Counted from the first letter of the stretch, positions 52,273 to 61,146 are shown. The stretch: DNA of 64,000 nucleotides from Halovulum marinum (GCF_009697225.1 NZ_WIND01000001.1:496001-560000); one strand, 5' to 3'. Numbers and translations are program-made. The notes: generated by a model not told the origin, from the letters alone.

Positions 52273-52336
52273 GCTTCCGAGATGACAAGCTTCGCCGTGC
52301 GCAGACGGGCGCGCGGCGCTCAGGCTGCGGGGTGGC

Positions 52337-53146
52337 ATGGCGCACATCATCGTTCTGGGGAACGAGAAAGGCGGGTCCGGCAAGTCGACCACCGCCATGC
52401 ACGTCACCACCGCCCTGCTGCGTTCCGGCTATACCGTCGGCGTCATCGACATGGATCTGCGCCAGCAGAGCCTGATGGCCTATGTCCGCAACCGCCGCGC
52501 CTATGCCACGCGCGAGGGGCTGGCGCTGCCGATCCCCGAAAGCCACGAGCTGGAGCCCTCGCAGGAGGACAGCCAGCGCGCCGCCCGCGTCGAGGAGGAG
52601 AGCCGGTTCACCGCCGCGCTTGACCAGCTGGACCGCGGCAACCGTTTCATCGTCATCGACTGCCCCGGCGCGCACACGCGCTATGCGCAGATGGCGCATT
52701 CCACCGCCGACACGCTGATCACGCCGCTGAACGACAGCCTGATCGACTTCGACCTGCTGGCGCGGCTGGACCCCGCGACCGGCAAGGTCGCCGGACCCAG
52801 CATCTATGCCGAAATGGTGTGGAAGGCGCGGCAGCTGCGTGCCCGCGCCGGGCTGAAGCCGGTGGACTGGGCGGTGCTGCGCAACCGGGTCTCGACCACC
52901 GACGCGATCAACAAGCGCCGCGTCGGCAAGGCCCTGTCCGAGCTGGCCAAGCGGATCGGCTTTCGCATGATCCCCGGCTTTTCCGAACGCGTCGTGTTCC
53001 GCGAGCTGTTCCTGCAGGGGCTGACCCTGCTGGACCTGGGCGACGCCGGCGGCGGCCGGCTGACGATGTCGAACATCGCCGCCCGGCAGGAGCTGCGCGA
53101 CCTGATGCGCGCGCTGGACCTGCCCGAAACCGAACTTCACATCTAG
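52337..53146 (+). CDS. mipZ: Division plane positioning ATPase MipZ
   Basis: 269 residues, a ParA-like ATPase. The deviant Walker A is VLGNEKGGSGKSTTAMHVTT, followed by GVIDMDLRQQSLMAYVRNR and the Walker B/DCPG motif FIVIDCPGAHTRYAQMAHST. The C-terminal half (YAEMVWKARQLRARAGLKPV) is specific to MipZ rather than ParA or Soj. MipZ gradients from the cell poles restrict FtsZ to mid-cell in alphaproteobacteria lacking MinCDE. Convergent with the carboxypeptidase gene across a hairpin. Confidence 0.95.
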   Translation: MAHIIVLGNEKGGSGKSTTAMHVTTALLRSGYTVGVIDMDLRQQSLMAYVRNRRAYATREGLALPIPESHELEPSQEDSQRAARVEEESRFTAALDQLDRGNRFIVIDCPGAHTRYAQMAHSTADTLITPLNDSLIDFDLLARLDPATGKVAGPSIYAEMVWKARQLRARAGLKPVDWAVLRNRVSTTDAINKRRVGKALSELAKRIGFRMIPGFSERVVFRELFLQGLTLLDLGDAGGGRLTMSNIAARQELRDLMRALDLPETELHI

Positions 53147-53155
53147 GGATCAATT

Positions 53156-53189
53156 CGCCCGGGTGCCGTGAGGGGGCGACACCCGGGCG
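53156..53189. terminator. Bidirectional hairpin between mipZ and the carboxypeptidase gene
   Basis: CGCCCGGGTG and CACCCGGGCG pair perfectly over ten positions around a 14-base loop, between two convergent stops. There is no T-run; it probably marks both 3' ends. Confidence 0.55.
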
Positions 53190-53197
53190 GATTGGCC

Positions 53198-54685
53198 TCA
53201 GCCGCCTTGCATGACCTCGCAGGGGGTCTGGCGGGCCGCAAGTCTGGCGCAGGCCGTCTGGGCCTGATCCTCGCTGAGGCCGACGAAGCGGGCGCGATAC
53301 CAGCCGGGGCTGCCGGCGGGCTTCATCTCGCGCTTGGAGCCTTCCAGGGCTTCCATCTCCTGAAGGGCGGTGATCAGCAGCAGGCGCTCGGCCTGGCTGC
53401 GGTTGTGGGTTCCACCCAGCTGCACCACCCACGAGCCGCCGCCGGCTGTGCTTGTGCTGCTGGCGACGCGTACGGTCTTGGCCGGTTCGGGCGCGCTGCC
53501 CGTGCTGCCGTCCTGGCGCGTGGCGACGGCCGTGCGCAGATCGCCCGGGCGCGCCGGCGGAGCGCCGATCGCCGGCACCCGGCTGCCCGCGGCCGGGCCG
53601 TCCGGCACCGCAGCGGCGACCGCCGTGGCGATCTCGAGCGCCGCGGCAGGCGCGGTCTTGGTCGCGACGGCGACCGGCAGCGGTTCGGTCGAGCGCATCG
53701 CCGAGGCGACCGAGCGCGCGATCTCGGACGCCGCGGCATCGGCGGCGGCGGCGTTGACGACGGGACGCGGCCGCAGCTCCGGGCGCGGGCTTTTCTTCAG
53801 CTTGGTGGTCATGGCGACCTGTACGCCGCCGGTGCGGCCGTAGGGCACCGAGATCCGCGCCGGGCGGGCCACCGCCACGCGGCTCGGCATCTGCTTCAGG
53901 CCCATGTCCATCAGCTGCGCCACCTTCTTGTTGCGCACCGCCGAGCTGGAGCCGCCGAACATCGACACGATCACCCGGCGGTCGCCGCGTTCGGCCGAGG
54001 ACACCAGGTTGAAGCCGGCGGCACGGGTGTAGCCGGTCTTGATGCCGTCGGCGCCCGAGTAGGCGTCCAGCAGACGGCGGTTGGTGTTGTAGACCGTCTT
54101 GACCTTGGCGTTGGCCGAGCGGCGGCTGAACAGGTTGTAGTACTCGGGGAAATCGTAGAACAGCTGCCGGCCCAGGATCGCCATGTCGCGCGCGGTCGAC
54201 AGGTGCCCGTTCTGGGTCAGCCCCGAGGCGTTGCGGAAGGTCGTGTTGCGCATCCCCATCTCGCGCGCGGTCGCGGTCATCAGCTGCGCGAACGCCGATT
54301 CGCTGCCGGCGACGGCCTCGGCCAGCGCGGCGGCGGCGTCGTTCGCGGATTTCACCGCCGAAGCGCGGATCAGGTAGCGCAGCTCGATGCTGGAGCCGGC
54401 GCGCAGACCCAGCTTGGACGGCGGCCTGGACGCCGCATAGCGCGAAATCGGAATCTTCTGGTCGAGGTGCAGCTTGCCGTTCCTGATCGCGTCGAACACC
54501 AGATACAGGGTCATCATCTTGGTCAGGGACGCCGGATGTAGCCGGGTGTCCGCATTGGTGGCGTGAATCACACGACCGTCACGCGCGTCCATCACCAGTG
54601 CCGCATAAGGTGCCGCCTGCGCGACTGTGGTCCAAAGCACGAGGACCACGGCGAGCGAAAGCCCGCGTCCTGCCTGAAATAGCAT
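53198..54685 (-). CDS. D-alanyl-D-alanine carboxypeptidase (DacA/DacC-type) with SPOR domain
   Basis: 495 residues from the ATG at 54685, set by GGAGA 6 bases upstream and a signal peptide (LSLAVVLVLWTTVAQA). The penicillin-binding transpeptidase-like domain has all three motifs: RLHPASLTKMMTLYLVF (SxxK), SAVKSANDAAAALAEAV (SxN) and SGADGIKTGYTRAAGFNLVS (KTG). A 200-residue Ala/Pro/Thr-rich linker leads to a C-terminal SPOR domain (GSWVVQLGGTHNRSQAERLL), which binds denuded glycan strands at the division site. It trims the terminal D-alanine of stem peptides in the periplasm. Confidence 0.95.
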   Translation of the reverse strand: MLFQAGRGLSLAVVLVLWTTVAQAAPYAALVMDARDGRVIHATNADTRLHPASLTKMMTLYLVFDAIRNGKLHLDQKIPISRYAASRPPSKLGLRAGSSIELRYLIRASAVKSANDAAAALAEAVAGSESAFAQLMTATAREMGMRNTTFRNASGLTQNGHLSTARDMAILGRQLFYDFPEYYNLFSRRSANAKVKTVYNTNRRLLDAYSGADGIKTGYTRAAGFNLVSSAERGDRRVIVSMFGGSSSAVRNKKVAQLMDMGLKQMPSRVAVARPARISVPYGRTGGVQVAMTTKLKKSPRPELRPRPVVNAAAADAAASEIARSVASAMRSTEPLPVAVATKTAPAAALEIATAVAAAVPDGPAAGSRVPAIGAPPARPGDLRTAVATRQDGSTGSAPEPAKTVRVASSTSTAGGGSWVVQLGGTHNRSQAERLLLITALQEMEALEGSKREMKPAGSPGWYRARFVGLSEDQAQTACARLAARQTPCEVMQGG

Positions 54686-54854
54686 CGGATTCTCCGCCGA
54701 TGTTGACTGCCTCATCAGGATCGATTTTTCGATCCCATTTGTTGTTCGCAGGAACGGTAACACGGGAACTCCATTGCGAAAACCCCCTCTTTTCAAAGTC
54801 TGAGGGGGTGGTCTTCATGCAACTCTCCAGTTTCGTCTGCCCAGCTCCCACCTC

Positions 54855-54890
54855 TTGACGCAGTGCAGCATAAGGACTATGTTGCACTGC
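54855..54890 (+). promoter_or_regulatory. Phasin promoter with overlapping TGC-rich dyad (PhaR-type operator)
   Basis: TTGACG (54855-54860), 17 bases, TATGTT (54878-54883) form a good sigma-70 promoter. Overlapping both elements are GCAGTGCA (54860-54867) and TGCACTGC (54883-54890), perfect inverted arms inside TGC-rich DNA. PhaR repressors of PHA-storing alphaproteobacteria bind such TGC/GCA sites. A 12-base direct repeat ATCACACCGCTT (54901-54912 and 54916-54927) follows in the leader. Confidence 0.7.
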
Positions 54891-54941
54891 AATATGAACC
54901 ATCACACCGCTTAACATCACACCGCTTGTGGAGGGGACGAC

Positions 54942-55379
54942 ATGGCCCAGAGCAACACCACGACCGCGAAGGTCGAAGAATTCGCCGCAGACGCTCAGAA
55001 GAGCATGACCGAGCAGATGGAAAAAATGACCAAGAGTTTCGAAGACATTACCTCGTTCGGCCAGGGCAACCTGGACGCCCTGGTGAAATCCTCCGAGATC
55101 GCCGCCAAGGCCGCCGAAGGCATCGGCACCGAGGTGTCGGCCTACTCGAAGAAAGCCTTCGAGGAAGGCGTCGCCGCCGCCCAGGACATGGCCTCGGCCA
55201 AGAACATGACCGAACTGATGGAAAAGCAGACCGCTTTCGCCCAGTCGGCGTTCGAAGGCTTCGTCGGCCAGGCCACGAAGATGAACGAAATCTTCATGTC
55301 CGCTGCCAAGGACGTCGCCGCGCCGCTGAACAAGCGCGTCAACGCCGCGACCGAGAACATGAAGTCGTTCGGCGTCTGA
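54942..55379 (+). CDS. Phasin family protein
   Basis: 145 residues, entirely helical and without cysteine. Phasin_2 features: [60 protein letters not shown] and a C-terminal [17 protein letters not shown]. Phasins coat polyhydroxyalkanoate granules and are usually repressed by PhaR. GGAGGGG lies 5 bases before the ATG, so strong translation is expected; a UUCG-loop terminator follows. No PHA synthase gene is in the window. Confidence 0.93.
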   Translation: MAQSNTTTAKVEEFAADAQKSMTEQMEKMTKSFEDITSFGQGNLDALVKSSEIAAKAAEGIGTEVSAYSKKAFEEGVAAAQDMASAKNMTELMEKQTAFAQSAFEGFVGQATKMNEIFMSAAKDVAAPLNKRVNAATENMKSFGV

Positions 55380-55402
55380 TCCACGCCGGATCTCGGGACG
55401 AC

Positions 55403-55428
55403 GGGAAGGGGGCTTCGGCCCCCTTTTC
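55403..55428 (+). terminator. Rho-independent terminator after the phasin gene
   Basis: AAGGGGGC-TTCG-GCCCCCTT followed by TT: eight perfect pairs closed by a stable UUCG tetraloop, 27 bases after the stop. Confidence 0.92.
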
Positions 55429-55524
55429 CTATTGCGGCCGGGCGGGTGCCCCTTTTCTCGCCGCGCCGCACCGATATATAAACCCAACCAGGGCCGACCA
55501 TCGAGTGCCACTTTGGGGAGAGCA

Positions 55525-55875
55525 ATGCGAACCGAGATGATGGCAGGACCGTCCGGGAACGAGGGCGATGGCAACGGCGCGGGCGAGACCGGCGTCGCGA
55601 CCAAGACCAAGCCCAAGACCCAGCGCCCGCCGCTGTACAAGGTTCTGCTGCTGAACGACGACTACACGCCGATGGAATTCGTGGTGCATGTGCTGGAGCG
55701 GTTCTTCGGCATCAACCACGCGCAGGCGGTCGAAATCATGCTGACGGTGCACAAGAAGGGCGTCGCCGTGGTCGGCGTGTTCTCGTTCGAGATCGCCGAG
55801 ACCAAGGTGACTCAGGTGATGGACTATGCGCGGCGCAACCAGCACCCGCTCCAGTGCACCATGGAAAAAGAGTAG
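55525..55875 (+). CDS. clpS: ATP-dependent Clp protease adaptor ClpS
   Basis: 116 residues. A flexible N-terminus (about 34 residues) is followed by the ClpS core: [20 protein letters not shown] (the Asn-Asp-Asp pocket for N-degrons), [20 protein letters not shown] and [20 protein letters not shown]. It presents N-end rule substrates to ClpA. GGGGAG lies 4 bases before the ATG. clpA is not adjacent in the window. Confidence 0.97.
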   Translation: MRTEMMAGPSGNEGDGNGAGETGVATKTKPKTQRPPLYKVLLLNDDYTPMEFVVHVLERFFGINHAQAVEIMLTVHKKGVAVVGVFSFEIAETKVTQVMDYARRNQHPLQCTMEKE

Positions 55876-56878
55876 CCGCATCCTGACAGATCGCCTTTCG
55901 CTGCCGTTCGAGGCCGGGCTGGCGCCCCCGGCGGGACCCGCCGTGGTGTTCGACGGGACCGATGTGCTGCTCGCGCCGCCGTTCGCGGCGGACGTGCTTC
56001 ATGTCACCGGCTTCCGCCCCGCCTGGGACCGGATCGCGGCCGCCGGCGGCCGCGTCGCGCTGGAGGCGCCGGCCGGCGCCGCGGCGATCGCCATCGTCTG
56101 CCTGCTGCGCGACCGCGAGGCCGCCCGAAGCCGGATCGCCGAGGCGCTGCGGGCGCTGGCCCCCGGCGGCTGGCTGCTGCTGGACGGGCAGAAGACCGAC
56201 GGCGTGGACACGATGATCCGCACGCTGCGCAAGCTGCTGCCGGTGGCGGGCGTCGCCGCCAAGGCGCACGGCAAGATCGCCTGGATCGAGCATCCCGGCG
56301 CGCTGCCGCCCGAGATCCCGGCCTGGGCCGAGGCGGGCCGGACCCGCGCCAATGCCGACGGGCTGCTGACCGCGCCGGGCATGTTCAGCGCCGCCCGGGT
56401 CGATCCCGGCACACAGCTGCTGATCGAGCATCTGCCGGCGGACGCCAAGGGCCGGGCCGCCGATCTGGGCGCCGGCTGGGGCGCGTTGGGCATGGCCCTG
56501 CTGGCGCGCGCGCCCGGTCTGGAAAGCTGCGATCTGATCGAGGCCGAGCACGCGGCGGCCGAGGCCGCGAGGGCCAACGTCACCGATCCGCGCGCCCGCG
56601 TGCACTGGGCCGACGCCACCGCCTGGACCGGCGGCCCCTACGATCTGATCGTCTCGAACCCGCCGTTCCACGTCAGCCGTGCGGCGGACCCGTCGCTTGG
56701 CCAGGCGTTCATCGCCGCCGCGCCACGGCTACTGACGCCGCGCGGACGGCTGCTGCTGGTCGCCAACCGGCAGTTGCCCTACGAACGCACGCTCGACGCG
56801 CACTTCCGCAAGCGCGAGATTCTGGTGGCCGATTCGCGCTACAAGATACTCGCGGCCGACCAGCCCCGGCGCGGCTAG
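55826..56878 (+). CDS. Class I SAM-dependent methyltransferase, RsmC-like (16S rRNA m2G1207)
   Basis: About 330-350 residues. The N-terminal half resembles the inactive RsmC duplicate; the C-terminal half has the SAM motif [20 protein letters not shown] and the substrate motif [20 protein letters not shown] (NPPF), characteristic of N2-guanine methyltransferases. A recognisable protein begins only around [12 protein letters not shown]. The only in-frame ATG before that, at 55826, lies 50 bases inside clpS; a CTG at 55883, 7 bases after the clpS stop, may be the real start. Follows clpS directly. Confidence 0.82.
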   Translation: MRGATSTRSSAPWKKSSRILTDRLSLPFEAGLAPPAGPAVVFDGTDVLLAPPFAADVLHVTGFRPAWDRIAAAGGRVALEAPAGAAAIAIVCLLRDREAARSRIAEALRALAPGGWLLLDGQKTDGVDTMIRTLRKLLPVAGVAAKAHGKIAWIEHPGALPPEIPAWAEAGRTRANADGLLTAPGMFSAARVDPGTQLLIEHLPADAKGRAADLGAGWGALGMALLARAPGLESCDLIEAEHAAAEAARANVTDPRARVHWADATAWTGGPYDLIVSNPPFHVSRAADPSLGQAFIAAAPRLLTPRGRLLLVANRQLPYERTLDAHFRKREILVADSRYKILAADQPRRG

Positions 56879-56907
56879 CGGCGCAGAGCCACAGAGGACC
56901 CCTTCCC

Positions 56908-57717
56908 ATGGCCTTTTCCCTGGACGGCAAGACCGTCATCGTGACCGGCGCCAGCCAGGGCGTCGGCCTTGCCATCGCCCGCCGGTTCTCCATCCACGGC
57001 GCCCGCGTGATGATGACCGGCACCGACGAGGAGCGGCTGGAGGCCGAAGCCGCCACGCTGCGGAAATCCGAGCGCGAGGTCAGTCATTTCGCCGGCGATC
57101 TGCGCGAGAAGCTGACGGTCAACAACCTGATCGCGGCCACGGTGGACCAGTTCGAGGGCATCGACATCCTGATCAACGCCAGCCGCGAGGTGCGCAAGTC
57201 CGACCCGCTGGACCCCGACGATACCACCTTCGAGACGCTGATGGACCTGAACGTGCGCCCCACCCTGCACCTGAGCCAGGCGGTGGCGCGGCGGATGATC
57301 AAGCTGGCCGGCCCGGCCGACGAGGACCGCGCCGGCATCGGCAGCATCGTCAACGTGACCTCGATCGCCTCGCGCCGCACCCTGCCCGAGCTGATGGCCT
57401 ATTCGGTGGCCTCGGCGGCGGTGGACCAGCTGACCCGGTCGATGGCGGTGGCCTTCGCCGCGCACCGGATCCGGGTGAACGCGATCGCGCTGGGCTCGGT
57501 CCTGTCCGCCAGCCTGCAATCGGCGCTGAAGGACCGGCGGGACCTGCAGGACAACCTGACCGCAGTCACGCCGCTGGGCCGCATCGGCGAGGCCGACGAG
57601 GCCGCCGAGGCGGCGGTATTCCTGGCCTCGGACAGCGCCAGCTTCGTCACCGGCCAGATCCTGGCGGTGGATGGCGGGCGCACGATGCTCGACCCGATGG
57701 ACACGCCGGCGCACTAG
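56908..57717 (+). CDS. SDR-family protein lacking the catalytic lysine
   Basis: 269 residues with an intact cofactor motif VIVTGASQGVGLAIARRF and a VDGG C-terminus (LAVDGGRTMLD). The active site is altered: where SDRs have YxxxK this protein reads YSVAS (Tyr165, Ser169), and the NNAG loop is INASREV. Serine 152 and Asn114 are kept. It could be a cofactor-binding pseudoenzyme or use another proton relay. It starts 30 bases after the methyltransferase; its TAG stop shares CTAG with the convergent ornithine cyclodeaminase stop. Confidence 0.88.
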   Translation: MAFSLDGKTVIVTGASQGVGLAIARRFSIHGARVMMTGTDEERLEAEAATLRKSEREVSHFAGDLREKLTVNNLIAATVDQFEGIDILINASREVRKSDPLDPDDTTFETLMDLNVRPTLHLSQAVARRMIKLAGPADEDRAGIGSIVNVTSIASRRTLPELMAYSVASAAVDQLTRSMAVAFAAHRIRVNAIALGSVLSASLQSALKDRRDLQDNLTAVTPLGRIGEADEAAEAAVFLASDSASFVTGQILAVDGGRTMLDPMDTPAH

Positions 57718-58775
57718 CCGGCCGAGCGCAGCAGCATCCCGTAAAGGTCGCGCGGATCGTCCGGGTCGGCCAGCAGGTCCAGCATCTGGCAGTGCCCGGT
57801 GCGAGCGACCCGTTCGCGGACGTAGCCCAGCGCCGAGAAATCCTCGATCGCGAAGCCGACGCTGTCGAACAGGGTGATCTGGCTGGCGTTCCTTCGTCCC
57901 TGCGCCCGGCCGGTGACGACCTGCCACAGCTCGGTCACCGGGTGGTCCGGGTCCAGCTGCTGGATCTCGCCCTCGATTCGGGTCTGCGGCGGGTATTCGA
58001 CGAAGATATCGCTGCGCAGCAGGATGTCGCGGTGCAGCTCGGTCTTGCCGGGGCAGTCGCCGCCGATGGCGTTGATGTGCACCCCGGCGCCGACCATGTT
58101 GTCGGTCAGGATCGTCGCGAACTGCTTGTCGGCCGTGCAGGTGGTGATGATCTGCGCGCCGGCGACCGCCTCCTGCGCGCTGGCGCAGGACGTCACCCGC
58201 AACCCGGCGGCGGCAAGGTTCCGCGCCGCCTTCGCGGTCGCCGCCGGGTCGATGTCGTAAAGCCGCACCTGTTCGATTCCCAGCATGGCGCGGAACGCCA
58301 GCGCCTGGAATTCGCACTGCGCGCCGTTGCCGATCATCGCCATCACCGACGCGTCGCTCGGCGCCAGGTGCCGCGCCGCCATCGCCGAGGTCGCCGCCGT
58401 GCGCAGCGCGGTCAGCAGCGTCATCTCGGTCAGCAGCGCCGGATAGCCGGTCTCCACGTCCGAGATCACGCCGAAGGCGGTCACCGTCTGGTGGCCGGTG
58501 CGGACGTTCCCAGGGTGGCCGTTGACGTACTTGAAGGCATAGGCCTTGCCGTCGCTGGTCGGCATCAGCTCGATCACCCCCTCGGGCGAGTGCGCGGCGA
58601 TGCGCGGCGTCTTGTCGAACGCGGGCCATCGGCGGAAGTCGGCCTCGATCCGTTCGGCCAGCTCGGTCATCATCCGCTCGGGTCCGACATCGCGGACCAT
58701 GCGCATCATGTTGTCCACGCTGACGAACGGCACCATCGCCAGTTTCGACGGGGCGGGCGGGGTCATGGCGTTCAT
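57714..58775 (-). CDS. Ornithine cyclodeaminase
   Basis: 353 residues. Visible family features: YAFKYVNGHPGNVRTGHQTV, the NAD-binding MAMIGNGAQCEFQALAFRAM, ITTCTADKQFATILTDNMVG and HINAIGGDCPGKTELHRDIL, where the aspartate acts in catalysis. It deaminates ornithine to proline and ammonia with bound NAD. The start has GGAG 6 bases upstream. It lies 11 bases after the arginase gene, so together they convert arginine to proline and urea. Confidence 0.94.
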   Translation of the reverse strand: MNAMTPPAPSKLAMVPFVSVDNMMRMVRDVGPERMMTELAERIEADFRRWPAFDKTPRIAAHSPEGVIELMPTSDGKAYAFKYVNGHPGNVRTGHQTVTAFGVISDVETGYPALLTEMTLLTALRTAATSAMAARHLAPSDASVMAMIGNGAQCEFQALAFRAMLGIEQVRLYDIDPAATAKAARNLAAAGLRVTSCASAQEAVAGAQIITTCTADKQFATILTDNMVGAGVHINAIGGDCPGKTELHRDILLRSDIFVEYPPQTRIEGEIQQLDPDHPVTELWQVVTGRAQGRRNASQITLFDSVGFAIEDFSALGYVRERVARTGHCQMLDLLADPDDPRDLYGMLLRSAG

Positions 58776-58786
58776 CTGCGTCTCCG

Positions 58787-59713
58787 TCAGTGGCTGCGGG
58801 TCGGGCGGTCGAGGATGCGGCGGCCCATCAGGCTGGCGGTCAGATCGACCATCAGCCGCGCAGTGCGGCCGCGTTCGTCCAGGAACGGGTTCAGCTCGAC
58901 CAGATCGAGCGAGGTGACCAGGCCGCTGTCGTGCAGCCGCTCCATGATCAGGTGCGCCTCGCGCACGGTGGCGCCGCCGGGAACGGTGGTGCCGACCGCC
59001 GGGGCGATCTCGGGATCGAGGAAATCGACGTCCAGCGACACGTGCAGCAGCCCGTTCGCGGCCGCGATCTGCTCCAGGAACGGCTCCAGCAGCCGCAGCA
59101 CGCCGTGGGTATCGATGGCGCGCATGTCGTGGGTGACGAAGCCCTGCCCGTCCAGCCGTGCGGCCTCGGCCTCGTCGACCGAGCGCAGGCCCATGAAGCA
59201 GACGTGGGCGGGCGCGACGCGGGCGCGCAGCGGCGGGAACAGCCCGTCGAACCCCGGCTGGCCGGTGACGTAGGCCATCGGCGTGCCGTGCAGGTTGCCG
59301 CTGCGGGTGGTGTCGGGCGAATGCAGGTCCGGGTGCGCGTCCAGCCACAGCACAAACAGCGGCCGGCCCGCGTCCTGCGCGTGGCGGGCGACGCCGGCGA
59401 CGGTGCCGGCGGACAGCGCGTGATCGCCCCCCATGAACACTGGAAAGCCGTCGCGCATGGCCGCGCGCGCCGCATCGGTCAGTGCCGCGGTCCAGCCGGC
59501 GACGACGTCGAGCTGCTTTACCGCCGGCGGCGCCGCCGCGACATCGGCGGGGCGCGCGGTGACGTTGCCGCGATCCTCGACCGGAAATCCCAGACCGGTC
59601 AGCGCCGCGGCGATGCCCGCGGTGCGCAGCGCGTCCGGCCCCATGATGCAGCCCGGGCGGCCGGCGCCATCCTGCACCGGAGCGCCCAGAAGGATGCACT
59701 TGCCGTCGGTCAT
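58787..59713 (-). CDS. Arginase
   Basis: 308 residues. The dimanganese ligands are in VFMGGDHALSAGTVAG, LDAHPDLHSPDTTRSGNLHG and HVSLDVDFLDPEIAPAVGTT; the arginase-type GGATVREAHLIME segment separates it from agmatinases. It hydrolyses arginine to ornithine and urea. It is divergent from an Lrp/AsnC-type regulator, an arrangement common for arginase-OCD units in alphaproteobacteria, and shares a dyad-containing gap with it. Confidence 0.95.
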   Translation of the reverse strand: MTDGKCILLGAPVQDGAGRPGCIMGPDALRTAGIAAALTGLGFPVEDRGNVTARPADVAAAPPAVKQLDVVAGWTAALTDAARAAMRDGFPVFMGGDHALSAGTVAGVARHAQDAGRPLFVLWLDAHPDLHSPDTTRSGNLHGTPMAYVTGQPGFDGLFPPLRARVAPAHVCFMGLRSVDEAEAARLDGQGFVTHDMRAIDTHGVLRLLEPFLEQIAAANGLLHVSLDVDFLDPEIAPAVGTTVPGGATVREAHLIMERLHDSGLVTSLDLVELNPFLDERGRTARLMVDLTASLMGRRILDRPTRSH

Positions 59714-59764
59714 GATCTGCGTCCGCCCTTTGCCTCTGTCACAACATGGCGCGGGCGTGCCGTT

Positions 59765-59786
59765 CGCAGATAGTCGCAAATCTGCG
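59765..59786. promoter_or_regulatory. Dyad between arginase and the Lrp-type gene
   Basis: CGCAGAT, eight bases AGTCGCAA, then ATCTGCG: perfect seven-base arms, 51 bases from the arginase start and 46 from the regulator start. Suitable as an Lrp/AsnC-type operator for both genes. Confidence 0.55.
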
Positions 59787-59832
59787 CATTTTCGGCTATG
59801 GATTGGACAGAGTGACAAGCGAAACGGACAAG

Positions 59833-60267
59833 ATGGAAACTCAGCTGCCCGATGCGACCGACCGCCGGCTGATCGCCGCGCTGCGCCGCGACGCGCGCCT
59901 GCCGGTGTCGTCGCTGGCCGCGGCGCTGGGCCTGTCGCGCGCCACGGTGAAGGCGCGCATCGACCGGCTAGTCGCGGCGGGGGTGATCAGCCGGTTCACC
60001 GTGGAGCTTGGTACCGGGCAGGAGGACGACCGCGTGCGCGCCATCGTCCTGATCGAGCTGGAGGGCAGCCTGTCGCGCGCGGTGATCCGGGCGCTGGCGG
60101 CGCTGCCGCAGCTGGCGCGGCTGCACTCGACCAACGGCAACTGGGATCTGGTGGCCGAGATGGACTGCGCCGACCTGCGCGATTTCGATGCCGCGCTGCG
60201 GCGCATCCGCGAGGTACCGGGCGTGGTCAGCAGCCAGTCCTGCCTGCTGCTGGACACGGTGGGCTGA
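59833..60267 (+). CDS. Lrp/AsnC-family transcriptional regulator
   Basis: 144 residues from the ATG at 59833; a GTG at 59812 is an alternative. The HTH is DRRLIAALRRDARLPVSSLA, then LGLSRATVKARIDRLVAAGV; the C-terminal RAM domain includes LHSTNGNWDLVAEMDCADLR. Such regulators sense amino acids; the partner genes suggest arginine or ornithine as effector. Divergent from arginase. Confidence 0.94.
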   Translation: METQLPDATDRRLIAALRRDARLPVSSLAAALGLSRATVKARIDRLVAAGVISRFTVELGTGQEDDRVRAIVLIELEGSLSRAVIRALAALPQLARLHSTNGNWDLVAEMDCADLRDFDAALRRIREVPGVVSSQSCLLLDTVG

Positions 60268-60312
60268 CGCGCCCGGCCGATTGGCGGCGGCCTGTGCGGC
60301 CGCCGCCGGATC

Positions 60313-61077
60313 TCAGTCCTCGTCCTCGTCATCCTTGTCGTCCGACTTCGGCAGGTTGAACAGGCTGTCGGCGTCGAACTTCTTCCCGGGCTTGCCCTCG
60401 TCCTCGTCCGTGCTTTCGTCCTTGCGGCTCAGGCTGAAGGTCTCGAGGCCGGAGATGCTCGACGGCATCCGCGGCTCGTCCCCCATCGACAGCGCCTGCT
60501 CGGTCGAGACCAGCTTCATCCGGGCCTCGTCGTCCAGCGCCTCGCCGGTCTTGGCGGCGCGCTTGGCGGCCTTGGCCACGGCGGCGTCCAGCTCGACCTG
60601 CTTGGTCAGGCCCAGCGCCACCGGGTCGACCGGCTGGATGTTCGACATGTTCCAGTGCGTGCGGTCGCGGATCGACTGGATCGTCGGCTTGGTGGTGCCG
60701 ACCAGCTTGGCGATCTGGCCGTCGGACAGCTCGGGATGGAACTTCACCAGCCAGGCGATCGCCGCCGGCCGGTCCTGGCGCTTGCTGAGCGGCGTGTACC
60801 GCGGCCCCTTGCGCTTGGTCTCGCCTTCGGCGGCGGGGTTGTGCATCAGCCGCAGCCGGGCGCGGGGATCGTCCTCGCAGCGTTTGATCTCGTCCGGGGT
60901 CAGCTGGTGATTCGCGATCGGGTCGAATCCCTTGATGCCGACGGCGACTTCACCGTCGGCGATACCGTTCACTTCCAGTTCGTGAAGGCCACAGAACTCG
61001 GCGATCTGCGTAAACGTCAAGGTTGTGTTCTCGACCAGCCACACAGCCGTAGCCTTCTGCATCAGGGGCAGTGCCAT
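60313..61077 (-). CDS. trcR: Cell cycle regulator TrcR (DUF1013)
   Basis: 254 residues. It begins MALPLMQKATAVWLVENTTL and contains FTQIAEFCGLHELEVNGIAD, the DPIANHQLTPDEIKRCEDDP block and a second HTH-like segment SDGQIAKLVGTTKPTIQSIR, then HWNMSNIQPVDPVALGLTKQ. This is the DUF1013 pattern restricted to alphaproteobacteria, now named TrcR for a cell-cycle-linked transcription role. The C-terminus is acidic and disordered. The ATG at 61077 has GGACGAG 6 bases upstream. Divergent from the RNase T2-like gene. Confidence 0.93.
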   Translation of the reverse strand: MALPLMQKATAVWLVENTTLTFTQIAEFCGLHELEVNGIADGEVAVGIKGFDPIANHQLTPDEIKRCEDDPRARLRLMHNPAAEGETKRKGPRYTPLSKRQDRPAAIAWLVKFHPELSDGQIAKLVGTTKPTIQSIRDRTHWNMSNIQPVDPVALGLTKQVELDAAVAKAAKRAAKTGEALDDEARMKLVSTEQALSMGDEPRMPSSISGLETFSLSRKDESTDEDEGKPGKKFDADSLFNLPKSDDKDDEDED

Positions 61078-61146
61078 TTTATCTCGTCCTTGTCTCAACA
61101 CGCGGGTTTCCCGAGGAAAACCGCGGGGCATTTGCCGTATTTGCAG

